Of a DNA stretch of 64,000 nt, positions 1-10,339 are shown one piece after another (position 1 is the first letter of the stretch; every line of letters begins with the position of its first letter). The position numbers and the translations under genes were made by a program. The stretch is from Galeruca laticollis (Eukaryota > Arthropoda > Insecta > Coleoptera > Chrysomelidae), in NCBI GenBank assembly GCA_963921935.1, contig OY998181.1:122098957-122162956 (forward strand), read 5' to 3'. The notes beneath the pieces are model-generated. The model worked only from the letters and a program-made list of their open reading frames with translations. It was not told the origin of the DNA and did not search any database.

Positions 1-575
1 TCATATTTTCATAAGTTTCTTTCATGTGGATTGCGTGGCCAACGGGGATGGATGGATAAACGTTAGCACAGCTTTCAAACTCAATTTCGAAGCATCGATA
101 AAAAGACGCCATTCTTCTGGATGGTGTTGGTGACCCAAGGCCAGCATCAAATCGTCGACATTATTGCAGTATGAAAGCCATCGTCGTTTGAAAAATACTG
201 TGAAACTTCTTTCTGACGATTACGATATACAGAAATTTGTGTGCCTGGAGCTAACAGTTTCTATCCTTGGAGTCTAGATCCTAGTGTTTCTGCTTTAGTT
301 TTTGAAAAATTCAGATCTAGAATAAGATCCTTTAATTCTAACTGAATTATTAGGTGTGGTCTGTCCTCTTGAGATGGCAAATATTCATCTTCGCTGGTCG
401 ATAACGCGACACTTGGTTCTTCTGATTCTGTACCAGCACATCCTTTAGTCGAAACAACTATGGGTCTGGCAAGGCAATAAGGTACTAGACGACTAGCAGA
501 GGGAAGACTAGCATAACTAATATTTTTCTTATTACTTTTCCGCCCAACCTTTCTATATGCGAGAAAAGTATTGGT
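1..575 (-). pseudogene. Middle/C-terminal part of a recurrent insect TE-type ORF, broken
   Basis: Read on the minus strand, the segment encodes a run that includes GRKSNKKNISYASLPSA, then LELKDLILDLNFSKTKAE, LLAPGTQISVYRNRQKE, HHPEEWRLFIDASKLSLK and PSIPVGHAIHMKETYENM. These blocks resemble an uncharacterised protein family that recurs in many copies in insect genomes, so I read it as TE-derived (family recall, not searched). At least one nonsense codon lies before LLAPGTQ, and there are frame changes near position 180 and near position 60, so it is not functional. The coding sequence runs off the left edge of the window. Its N-terminal part appears beyond the satellite, at about 1500-1700. 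Confidence 0.55.
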
Positions 576-720
576 TTACCCCAAAAAAAGTTGAAATTTT
601 TTTTTGAGTTATTTTTACGTTTTCCATCAACAACAACACGAAAAAACGGTTTTTAAAAAAACATCCTGTGTGTGTGTCGTCGTCGTCGTTGTCGTCGGCC
701 ACTTTTCCTTACATGTCTTG

Positions 721-1490
721 TTAGCACGATACAGCCTCCGGAGTGCGATAAGTCAGCAATTTTATGATTGAATATTGTTAAGGACATGTCACAGATGATC
801 CCTATTGATTTTCATTTCACCAGAGTCAGTACAACGGTTGTTATGGTACTTGAAGTACGACATTTTGTAATTTTTTGAGAAATTTCAGTTTGTTAGCACG
901 GTACAGCCAGCGCAGTTCAACAAGTCACCAATTTCATGATTGAATATTTTTCATGGCTTCTCACTGATGAACCCTATTGATTTTCAGCTCACCGGAGCCA
1001 ATACAACTAGTGATACAGTACTTTAAGTACGATATTTTTGTCATTTTTGAAGAAGTTTCAGTTTGTTAGCACGATACAGCCTCCGGAGTATATACAAGTG
1101 ACTAATTTTATGATTGGATATTATTCAGAGCGTCTCAAAAATGAACCCTATTGATATTCAACTCAGTAAAACCAGTACAACGGGTGCTATGGTACTTGAA
1201 GTACCAAATTTTCGTCATTTTTGGAGAATTTTCAGTTTGTTACCATGATACAGCCTCCAGAGAGTATACGATTGATCAATTTTAGGATTGAATATTGTTC
1301 AAGGTGTCTCACAGATGTATCTTATTGATTTTTAGTTGACTAGAGCGAGTACAGCGGGTCCTCTAAATCCAGATATACAAAATTTTTGGTTATTTTTGGA
1401 GAAATTTCGGTTTGTTACATACATCCCTCGAAGTGTATACAAGTAACAATTTTATGATAGAACATTATTCAGGGCCACAGATGCGGAAAA
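721..1490. repeat. ~173-bp satellite, about 4.4 diverged copies
   Basis: Units begin at 721, 893, 1066, 1240 and 1415, giving lengths of 172, 173, 174 and 175 bp plus a partial fifth. Each starts with a version of ttagcacgatacagcctcc and contains cctattgatttt and ggtacttgaagtac. Divergence between units is visible but moderate. The array sits exactly between two pieces of the same minus-strand ORF (1-575 and about 1500-1700), so it is either an expanded intron or an insertion in that gene. Confidence 0.9.
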
Positions 1491-1499
1491 GTTAGTTTT

Positions 1500-1700
1500 A
1501 ATCCGTAAAACCGTTTATTTTTGTTGGAAAACCCAAAAGTTTTCGTGCAGCAAAAGTAGGAATCGGTCGAATGGTCAGCCAAATCATAGGTCTTGCAAAT
1601 GGCATAGCGATGTTCTTACCGTTTGACCAGCCTCTCAGAGTAACAGCACAGCGTACACAGCAGATGCTGGGAGCCCATGTCTTGTTTTGGTGTTTAATGG
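1500..1700 (-). pseudogene. N-terminal part of the same TE-type ORF
   Basis: On the minus strand this reads WAPSICCVRCAVTLRGW, then MPFARPMIW and, in a shifted frame, ADHSTDSYFCCTKTFGF. These match the opening of the same recurrent insect protein family as the 1-575 fragment, a Cys-rich stretch followed by an MPF.xPMIW block (from memory of the family). A frameshift lies between MPFARPMIW and DHSTDSYFC. The order on the minus strand (this piece, satellite, then 575 down to 1) agrees with one original gene. Confidence 0.5.
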
Positions 1701-2590
1701 TTAAGCCAAAATAGTAAAAATATAAGAGAGAGAGAAATTCGATAAGATTTTGTGTAAAATAGGATTTTGTGTTAATAGTTGGAATTGTTTGTTTTGAGGG
1801 GTTGCCCTGATGTAGAATTAGTTTCCTCTTCAGGGCTGGGCTAGGGGTGTATTGGGGGGTTTAGTGCGCGTTTATGTATTGAGTTTGGTGTATAAGGCGG
1901 TTAGCTGAGAATTGGTTGGGTTAAAAAAGTGTCTAGAAAATTTTGGAAAAGTGACTAAGAACAAATTTAAAAAGGTGTATAGAATTGACATTCTGGAGCA
2001 GGCTTTTAGCTAGAAAGTAATTGGAGGAAAGGTTCTATCGAATGATGCAGGGAATTGATATTTGGCGAAGCTTAAAAAGTGTATGGAATGGTGCGACTAA
2101 TAGTGTCTAGGATTGGGACATTCTGGTGGAAGACAAACCATGCATCGCTGCCGATACATATATGTGGTAAAGCTGGCTAGGTGCCAGAAATTATTATAAG
2201 TGAGATAGATGATTTTTAGTGAATTTGGGATGAGTCTCGTGTTTTGTGATAGGAATATTAAGAATTTGTAATTTTTTTAGAATTTTTTAAGTTTAAATGA
2301 GAATAGTGTATAGGAGACATTTTTGGAAAGTGTATGGAATTGAGTGCTTATGATGGAATTGGTTTTAAAATGTGTTGTGGAGACGTGCCTGCCGGGGTTT
2401 GGGATATTTAACGTTGGTACGGCGTTGAATAATAATAATCACCATCAGGTAAAGGTGGGTACAGCCGCGGCTGTATTTGTTACATGTCGAAGTTCGTCGG
2501 TCCATTTGGCTAGTGAATAAATTCACCATGTTACATGAAAACCGCAGAAAAACCTGCAACACCGACGTGGATAGTGGGGGGGGGTGGTTG
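1700..2590. other. No gene recognised
   Basis: AT-rich sequence with a short GA run near 1724-1734. It could hold the 3' untranslated region of the minus-strand Jockey-type element to the right, but no poly(A) tail or target duplication could be fixed. The open stretch at 2365-2670 shows no recognisable domain. Confidence 0.4.
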
Positions 2591-2799
2591 TAATGTATAG
2601 AGTTTGTCCAAAGTGTTGAACAAATTAATGAAAATCGTAAGATGTAAAGAATTATTGAAAATATTGTCAAATTATTGAAAATATTGAGTCTCTGAATTAT
2701 TTGAAATAAAGAGCTGTGTGGATGGTCTAGATAGATGTAATATTTGTGAGAAAGATATAAGTGGAATCTATAATGTGGGTTATCGAATAGAAATTGGGG

Positions 2800-3199
2800 A
2801 TTCGTCTAGACAGTCAATGTATTCGTCGGGAAGGTCGTCGTAAGTCGTGGCAAGTAGGCGTACAGGAGGAAATAGGAGCTTCCTCTTGGGTTTTCTGCCG
2901 AGAGGCCGTCTGTTAGCGATCCACGGTGTGAGGAGAGCGTTTTTCGAGATTTCGTTGCCCGATTCGATAGTGCGACTAACGTATCGGGCTTGTAAGTTAT
3001 TCAGACGGGAAGGAATTGGCTCGATGTCGGTATTGACATAAACGGTATTGCTGGGTGAGTAGGGTGCCTTGTATTGACAGTATCTCAGAATTGACTGCTC
3101 ACAAGATCGAAGCTTTTTTACTAGATGGTTGGGGAGGGTGCAATAGACGTATGCTCTATAGTCGATTATAAGACGGATGTATGTCTTATACGTATGAAG
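2800..3199 (-). pseudogene. Jockey RT C-terminal part beyond the nested insertion
   Basis: On the minus strand this reads LLHTYKTYIRLIIDY and then LVKKLRSCEQSILRY, the usual thumb/C-terminal region of Jockey-clade RTs. When the insertion (3210-4442) and one copy of its 10-bp target duplication are ignored, this frame runs on directly from ALGGSFGRTRPTTLLHTY encoded just right of 4443. That continuity shows the host element was already present when the insertion happened. Confidence 0.65.
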
Positions 3200-3209
3200 T
3201 AAGGTGGTT

Positions 3210-4357
3210 TGGCTATAACTGGTGCTATCAGCACCACACCGTCAGCAGCCATGGAAGTCCTCCTGGACCTTCCTCCTCTCCACATACTTCTGGAAAAGGA
3301 GGCCAGATGGACAACATATAGAATTGTGCATATTTCTAAATGCACGAAACAGGCTTATACAGAGCAAAGTAGAATGCTAGCGGCTACCGAAAGTCATAGT
3401 ATTCTAGGAATGACCTCTGATATAATGCCCCCAACAGTAAACCATAATCTGTCTTATACCGTCCTATTTCCAAATAGAGATGAATGGGTCCTCCGCAAGT
3501 ATGAACTCTCATGAGCAGACATCTGTTGGTACACTGATGGATCAAAGACACCCTCAGGCTCTGGTGCGGGTGTATACGGTCGAAGACCTAGGACAGAAAT
3601 CTCAACATCTCTGGGATCCTATGCAACCGTATTTCAGGCAGAAATTTATGCCATTGCTTCATGTGTGGAGAGTTTGGGGCAATCCAACCTGACACACAGA
3701 TCAATAAAAATTTTCACGGACAGCCAAGCGGCCTTGAAAGCACTTAGCTCGTACCGTGTAACGTCGAAATTGGTTTTAGACTGCCAAAAAAGACTCGCCT
3801 CAATAGGAGAACGCAACAGGGTATCGCTGGTTTGGATTCCCGGCCACTCTGGTATAGATGGTAATGAGAAGGCTGACTCTCTTGCAAGAGAGGGTGCCGC
3901 TCATGACTTTATCGGACCAGAACCTACAATTGGCATCGCAACAAGTGTTGTCAAACATACACTAAATACTTGGACTGCAAGAAGAGTTTTAGACTTCTGG
4001 CATAATATACCAGGATTGGTTCATTCAAAGGCCTTCATACATCCTTCGAATAATGTATCCAAACAAATGTTAGGCTATAAAAGACACGATCTACGGTGCC
4101 TAACAGGCCTCTTAACAGGCCACTGTCGATTGAATCATCATATGCTGAAACTTGGACTGTCGGACGATCCGATTTGCCGTCTTTGTTTGGAAGATGATGA
4201 AACAGCAGAGCATATAATTTGTGCCTGCCCCGCCGCGGCGCAAATCAGGTATCGGATGTTTGGCAGGGCCACTCTCTTGCCCTCGGACCTGAAATATCAT
4301 TCACTGAACAAATTAATCGGCTTCGTCAAGAAGCTGAATTTGTTTGGTGAAATTTGA
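3210..4357 (+). pseudogene. RT C-terminus, RNase H and zinc-finger end of a non-LTR pol
   Basis: One reading frame covers the whole segment, broken only by TGA at 3512-3514. It reads TGAISTTPSAAMEVLLDLPP (RT C-terminal connection), then the RNase H active-site blocks WYTDGSKT, VFQAEIYAI, IFTDSQAAL and WIPGHSGIDGNEKAD, with all four acidic residues kept. A zinc finger follows, CRLCLEDDETAEHIICAC. RNase H would degrade the RNA strand of the cDNA hybrid. With one stop in about 380 codons this copy is younger than its Jockey host. Confidence 0.85.
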
Positions 4358-4442
4358 ATAGGTATGAGCCACAATAGATTCTCGCGAGTCGCAGTGGAGG
4401 GCCTCATTGACCCACTCATTATAAACCTAACCTAACCTAACC
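3210..4442 (+). mobile_element. 5'-truncated non-LTR insertion with RNase H and CCTAA tail
   Basis: A 10-bp target-site duplication, taaggtggtt, flanks the segment (3200-3209 and 4443-4452). The element is 5'-truncated, keeps only the end of the RT, the RNase H domain and a 3' zinc finger, and ends in a (CCTAA) run of about four units at 4426-4445. It lies in the minus-strand Jockey RT, which reads through once the insertion is removed. I-like and R1-like elements have this domain order. Confidence 0.85.
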
Positions 4443-4452
4443 TAAGGTGGTT

Positions 4453-6465
4453 GGACGTGTTCGTCCGAAGCTACCGCCGAGCGCCTTGAGAAGATTAACT
4501 CGACGTCGGACTTAATTTAGCATGTCTGTTAGTTGTTAGTGTGTCTGTAAGTTGAGGGTGTGAGTAAATCTCACTCGTAAACAAACGGCTTCCCTATGCT
4601 GTTCTCCCCAGAGCACGAGGCAAAAGTTCGTAGGTAGAAGTCGTTCGCTTATGGTGGAAAAGTGTTTAAACACGGCTTGGGTTTTTTGGGTGTTGAGAGT
4701 CACCCGCCATCTCCTGCACCAATTTCAAAATTGAGTCAGTAGATTTTGGGATCGAATATCAGTGGAGGAAATGATTAGTGCGGTGTCGTCCGCATATAGT
4801 TGGATATTGTCCTGGGGGTGTCGTGGTACTGGTGTTATCATACGTATAAATTATGTATAATGTAGAGCGACTATCGAGCCTTGCGAAACGCCAGTCTGGT
4901 GTGTAAATGAATCGGATAGGCTGTAACCAACTTTGACGCTGATCGATCGGTCTGTGAGGTAGGAATATAATACGATTTGGTTTGGCAGTAGCTTAGTAGC
5001 TTTCTCACTAGTCCGGCATGCCAGACTTGATCGAAAGCTTTTTGAACGTCCATGAAAATGGCGGCTGAACAGCGTTGTTGATTTAAAGCTCGGGTGACGA
5101 TAGTTTGAAAGTTGGTGGTGGCGTTCTGACAAGAGTGGCCTGGCCTAAATCTGAATTGAAATGCCGGAATTATATTATTTTCGGTACAGAAGTTCCAGAT
5201 TCTCTCTTTTAACAAACGTTCAAAGATTTTACCCAGGACGCTGATTAATGAAATAGGGCGGTAGGATTCAGGCTTTGTAGGGTCTTTGCCGGGTCTGGGG
5301 ATGAGAACTACGTTGGCTAATTTCCAACAACGAGGGAAGTAAGAGTATGCCAAACAGGCGTTCAGCAGGGCACAAAGTGGAGGGAAAATCTCTGCTGGCA
5401 GATTTTTTAGTGCCTGTCGCCAGATTCTGTCGTGCCCTGGGGCATCGTTTCTCACCGGTCGGCACGCCTGCTGAACTCCTTCGATTGTCAAAGGTCTAAG
5501 AAGCGGAGAGTTCTCATTTAGTGGAATATGGGGGTGTCGTGGTACTGGTGTTATCATACGTATAAATTATGTATAATGTAGAGCGACTATCGAGCCTTGC
5601 GAAACGCCAGTCTGGTGTGTAAATGAATCGGATAGGCTGTAACCAACTTTGACGCTGATCGATCGGTCTGTGAGGTAGGAATATAATACGATTTGGTTTG
5701 GCAGTAGCTTAGTAGCTTTCTCACTAGTCCGGCATGCCAGACTTGATCGAAAGCTTTTTGAACGTCCATGAAAATGGCGGCTGAACAGCGTTGTTGATTT
5801 AAAGCTCGGGTGACGATAGTTTGAAAGTTGGTGGTGGCGTTCTGACAAGAGTGGCCTGGCCTAAATCTGAATTGAAATGCCGGAATTATATTATTTTCGG
5901 TACAGAAGTTCCAGATTCTCTCTTTTAACAAACGTTCAAAGATTTTACCCAGGACGCTGATTAATGAAATAGGGCGGTAGGATTCAGGCTTTGTAGGGTC
6001 TTTGCCGGGTCTGGGGATGAGAACTACGTTGGCTAATTTCCAACAACGAGGGAAGTAAGAGTATGCCAAACAGGCGTTCAGCAGGGCACAAAGTGGAGGG
6101 AAAATCTCTGCTGGCAGATTTTTTAGTGCCTGTCGCCAGATTCTGTCGTGCCCTGGGGCATCGTTTCTCACCGGTCGGCACGCCTGCTGAACTCCTTCGA
6201 TTGTCAAAGGTCTAAGAAGCGGAGAGTTCTCATTTAGTGGAATATGGACGTGTGGGCTTGATATGTTGCGGGTGAGGAGGTCTGTTTCGATGGCAAAGCC
6301 CCTGAGAAATCTTGGGTTGTCAGGTGGTGTAAAGACAGTTTGCAGGTTATTTTCGAAGGCGGTGGCTTTGTCTTCAGGGCTGTAGATCTTCCGTCCTTGC
6401 ACTTCGAGATGTGATTCCGCCTTCCTCTTGAGGCCGACGAGGCGGTAGAATTTTTGCCAAAACAC
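4453..6465 (-). pseudogene. Jockey reverse transcriptase with duplicated core
   Basis: The minus-strand frame from 6465 carries NDAPGHDRIWRQALKNLP, LIPRPGKDPTKPESYRPISL, LGKIFERLLKERI and IFMDVQKAFDQVW (motif A). A shifted frame supplies SYLTDRSISVKVGYS and GVSQGSI. The catalytic LYADDTAL lies at about 4779-4802. Because of the 716-bp tandem duplication (4813-5528 and 5529-6244), the palm region is present twice; 716 is not a multiple of three, so the duplication itself shifts frame. The protein would continue into 3199-2800 were it not for the insertion at 3210-4442. Confidence 0.8.
4813..6244. repeat. Exact 716-bp tandem duplication
   Basis: Copy 1 is 4813-5528 and copy 2 is 5529-6244. I see no mismatch between them; the encoded peptides are identical. 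The joint shows a 3-bp microhomology (TGG) at 4813, 5529 and 6245. Complete identity inside an otherwise decayed element means either a very recent duplication or an assembly artefact. Confidence 0.9.
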
Positions 6466-6825
6466 GCGCCCTTGTCTGAAGTCCAGTCCGGCTGTATCGG
6501 CCTTCTATTTCTCTGCTTTTCAGCATTGATTTCGTACCGAACCTGGGCGTTTAGACGGTTCCATTGTGTCTTGTCAGCGGGATCTCGAGTGCGGACGTAT
6601 AACCTGTATAACTGTCTTTTCTGACAGATTTTGAGAAGAATTCGATGTGGAAGGGCATCATAGTTGGTGTTTATGGTGATGAGAGGTACGGCGATGTCTT
6701 GTGCATCGATTAAGAGGGATTGGAATTCCTCTGCGTGATTATCTATGTCATCAGTGCTCTAATGAATGACAGGTTGTGGCAAATTCGTTGAGACGTGGTT
6801 TGTGAAGGACTCCCAATCGGCTTTT
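6466..6825 (-). other. Jockey endonuclease-RT linker, degraded
   Basis: This stretch joins the endonuclease and RT parts of the minus-strand Jockey-type element. Short blocks are readable in changing frames, but no single open frame survives. No separate gene is seen. Confidence 0.5.
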
Positions 6826-7470
6826 TTAAAATGTGAAATTTGTTGACGGTGGTGGTATTGGATTATGTAGAGATGTTTTGACCAGTAGTAGGACATGGTC
6901 TGATGTGATGGGGTCGCCTATAGAGCATTCGTCGTCTATGCGGGTTATTAACCTGTCAGTGCAGATTATGTGGTCGACTATGGAGGAGCCGAGGTGACTT
7001 ATTAGGGTTGGATTCTTGTTTTTAATCCGAGATATGGGTAGGGAGACTAACTGATCGGCGAGTGATCTGTCGCTTGGGTTGGTGTGTGTATCATCAAAGA
7101 GAATATTTCGTGAGTTTGGGTCGCCCATTATTACGATTGATAATTGTTGATTAGAGTGTTTATAATAAGAAAAGAAGGTTGTCGTGGTATTATTCCACGA
7201 TATATCGATGGCTATGCAATCCAAGTTCTGTACAGACAGAAATGCAAGTAGCAGGTGTGGGGACGCGGTGAGTCCGTTTCGGGCGAGAAGTCCGTTGCCG
7301 TGACAGTAGAAGTTCCTGTCTAGTTGGAAAGAGGTATAGCCAGCAAAGCGAGGGGAATTTTTTAGAAGAGTATCGGTGATGGATAATATTTATATATTTT
7401 GAGAGTATAAAAGGTGTTTAAGAAGACGTCGCTGGCTAGACCTTGGCAATTCACGGTCCCGATTATAAAG
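6826..7470 (-). pseudogene. Jockey endonuclease domain (APE type), broken
   Basis: The N-terminal motif reads IGTVNCQGLASDV near 7460. Further on, in another frame, come MGDPNSRN (the family normally has GDFN at this site) and SSIVDHIICTD...SDHVLLL, matching the C-terminal SDH catalytic block. The domain nicks target DNA in target-primed reverse transcription. Frameshifts around 7210-7380 separate the two halves, and the altered GDFN motif would impair catalysis. Confidence 0.65.
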
Positions 7471-7739
7471 TGATAATTTTGTCGTTTTGAAGTGAAAGCA
7501 AAATGGACGTGGTTGCTCACGCCACTGGTGACGGTACAATTGTATCCGTAAAATGAGAGGACGAGGTGTGAAAGATTATCAGCCACTAGGCCTCGGGCTG
7601 TCGGGACGGCGTTCATTAATGTTATCGCTAAAATCTCGATCAAGCTTTTAGTGTCGGTGGAGAGGTCATAAGGGGTTTGTGGTTTGTCGAGGGTGATGGG
7701 ATCGATTTCTTGTGGGGTCTTCGGTGTTTCCAACTGCGT

Positions 7740-8430
7740 AGGACACCGGGGATGGTAAGCGGGGTGTGAGCCGCCGCAATTTTTGCTTAATGGGTCGTTT
7801 GCCTTAGGGAATTTGGCGGGTTTGTGGTCAGATGCACCACTGGAGAGACAGACCGGTTTGGCGTTGCATGATTCGGCAAGGTGGCCTGTGCTGCACCTGT
7901 TGCAGTATTTGGATATTGCGGGCAGTGGGTTGGTTGAGTTTGAGACCTCACACGAATGTGAGAGAGCGTGAAATTTGATGCCAAATGAGAGGCCCGGTGA
8001 TAAGCCATTTCGGAATCGGTTAGGATTCGAAACATGGAAGTGGGCCGGGCGTGACGGTGGAAAATGATGCGCCAGGATCTGTTTAGAGGGAAGTTAAGGT
8101 CTTTGATAATATCCTTAAATTCCTTCTCGTTGATGGACGTGTCCATTTCTGCAGACAAATGAAAACGTGGGCTTGCGGGTTCTTGATTGACAGCGGGCTC
8201 GGGGAGTTGGGTTGAGCGGAATGACGTTGACTTGGTCATCGCCGATGGTATTGCGGAGTTTTTGCGAAAGATTCGCATGGTATATGGGCAGGTATTTTAA
8301 GGAGAGCGGTCCGGTTAGGGTTCGCCTTTAAGTAGGTGATATTTCCCCTTAACAGCTCGTTTGTGTTGAGGAGATTAAATAGCGCACTCTGAGAGACGAA
8401 TTTGGAAGGTAGGTTACGGATGTTCAATGT
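7740..8430 (-). pseudogene. Jockey ORF1 (gag-like) remnant
   Basis: The minus strand shows LLKIPAHIPCESFAK, a block typical of Jockey ORF1, then STSFRSTQLPEP and NFPLNRSWRIIFH in shifting frames. Toward its end one frame gives CNRCSTGHLAESC followed by a second Cys/His-rich stretch ending HPAYHPRCP. These are zinc knuckles, the first one residue short of the usual C-x2-C-x4-H-x4-C spacing, which suggests a deletion. ORF1 would bind element RNA. At least two frame changes make this copy non-functional. Confidence 0.65.
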
Positions 8431-8530
8431 TGGTTGTTTTTTACATTAGCTAAACTGAAAATTGTTGCATTACTAAAGTAAATATATCTTTTTACAGTAT
8501 TGTTCCTCCTACCCAGAAAGATAATATATA

Positions 8531-9934
8531 CTTACGGAGACTCTAAACAGGGTCTAACAGCACGATGGGGTAGCAGTTATATGGTACAAAAGTGAAAAAC
8601 TTATCACTCTGAAAATATATATACAACTAGCTACTTACGAGTAGTCTAAAAGGGTGAAAGGGGTAGCAGCCATTTCCAAAATATTAGAAAGGCTAGAAGG
8701 GAAAAAGTTATCACCTTGAAAATCGATAGACAACTAGCTAGTTACAGTAGAAATAAAACGAGACTAGACGGATTACTCTGAAAATCGATATACGACTAGG
8801 TAGTTACAGTAGAAATAAAACGAGACTAGTCGAATTCTCTTACGAGAGGTATAACAGGGTGAAAGGGGGTAGCAGCCAATTCCAAAACATGAAAAAGGGC
8901 AGAAGGGAAAAAGTGATCACTCTGAAAGTCGATATACAACGAGCTAGTTACAGTAGAAATAAAACGAGACTAGTCTGATTCTCTTACGAGGGGTATAACA
9001 GGGTGAAAGGGGGTAGCATCCATTTCCAAAACATGAAGAAGGGCAGAAGGGAAAAAGTTATCACTCTGAAAATCGATGCTAGTTATAGTAGAAATAAAAC
9101 GATACTTGTTTGCTTTCCTTACGAGGGGTCTAACAGGGTGAAAAGCCGTTTCCAAAACATGAAAAAGGGTAGAAGGGAAAAGTTATCACTCTGAAAATCG
9201 ATATACAACTATTTAGTTACAGTAGAAATAAAACGAGACTAGTCGGAGTCTCTTACGAGAGGTCTAACAGGGTGAAAGGGGGTAGCAGCCAATTCCAAAA
9301 CATGAAAAAGGGCAGAAGAGAAAAGGTATCACTCTGAAAATCCATATATAACTAGGTAGTTACAGTAGAAATAAAACGAGACTAGTCTGATTCTCTTACG
9401 AGGGGTATAACAGGGTGAAAGGGGGTAGCAGCCAATTCCAAAATATTAGAAACGGTAGAAGGGAAAAAGTTATCACTATGGAAATCGATATACAATTAGA
9501 CTAGTCTCATTCCATTTCTACTGTAACTAGCTAGTTGTATATATATTTTCAGAGTAATAACTTTTTCCCGTCTACCCTTTTCAATATTTTAGAAATTGCT
9601 GCTACCCCATTTAATCCTGTTAGACCATTCGTAAGAGAATCAGACTAGTCTCGTTTTATTCCTACTGTAATTAGCTAGTTCTATATCGATTTTCACAGTG
9701 ATAACTTTTTACCCACTACACTTTTTAATATTTTGGAAATTACTGCTACCCCATTTCACCCAGTTAGACCCCTCATAAGACAATTAGACTAGTCTTGTTT
9801 TATTCCTACTGTAACTAGCTAGTTCTATATCGATTTTCAGAGTGATAACTTTTTCCCTTCTACCCTTTTTATTATTTTGGAAATGGATGCTACCCCATTT
9901 CACCTTGTTAGACCCTGTTTAGACTTCCGGTAAG
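8531..9934. mobile_element. Foldback-type element with subrepeat-built inverted arms
   Basis: The left end (cttacggagactctaaacag, 8531) and the right end read backwards (cttaccggaagtctaaacag, ending 9934) match. The left part, to about 9496, holds about six direct copies of a 134-144-bp unit; successive cgagactagt-like joints lie at 8821, 8965, 9100, 9234 and 9377. From about 9497 the same unit runs in the opposite direction for about three copies. Each unit contains acagggtgaaag, ggtagcagcca, gttatcactctgaaaatcg and gttacagtagaaataaaacg. Long inverted arms made of tandem subrepeats and no coding capacity are the hallmark of foldback elements. No clear target duplication was found. Confidence 0.75.
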
Positions 9935-10223
9935 CATATTAAACCAGTGCTACTTTGTTTCTCTCAATCTCAATATAATATGTATAATAGAATAATATAT
10001 TGTTTTCTAAAACAGTTCTCTATTATTACAATAAAAATAGTACAATAAATACCTAAATCTCATTTTTTTGGTTAAGTTAATATAGTTTATTACTTATTAA
10101 TATATAATGACATGATTTGTAAAATTTAAACACACCTACATTTAAACGCACCTAAATAATCCACCACTGATCGTTCGGGCGTCTTCAGTAAATCGGCTGC
10201 TAGATTTTGGCTGCCAAGTTCAC

Positions 10224-10337
10224 ACCGGTTTACGGTCCATCATTTGATATTTCATTTAATTTAACTCAACATCTAATCATTATTGAGTTAATGGAGTTAA
10301 ATTGAATGAAATGTCAAATGATGGACTATAAATGGTT
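10224..10337. repeat. Inverted repeat, ~44-bp arms (MITE-like)
   Basis: The left arm (10224-10266) and right arm (10291-10337) are near-perfect inverted copies around gtccatcatttg...atttcatt.aatttaactc, with a spacer of about 25 bp. It has no coding content. It may be a small hairpin transposon; no target duplication was identified. Confidence 0.65.
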
Positions 10338-10339
10338 AT

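Larger units (their letters stand above)
2600..8450 (-). mobile_element. Jockey-type non-LTR retrotransposon, degenerate, interrupted
   Basis: From right to left on the minus strand come a gag-like ORF with zinc-knuckle remnants (8430-7740), an apurinic-type endonuclease (about 7470-6826), a reverse transcriptase (6465-4453) and its C-terminal part (3199 to about 2800). This is the Jockey order and reading direction. The copy is dead: several frameshifts, an exact 716-bp duplication inside the RT, and a foreign non-LTR insertion at 3210-4442. The 5' end is near 8440; the 3' end is not resolved. Confidence 0.8.

Noticed and set aside
721..1490. Regular repeats resembling a CRISPR array
   Set aside because: Units are 173 bp, tandem without spacers, and the DNA is clearly eukaryotic.
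4426..4445. CCTAA repeats as a telomere or chromosome end
   Set aside because: Only about four units, bordered by a target duplication; it is the 3' tail of an inserted retroelement.
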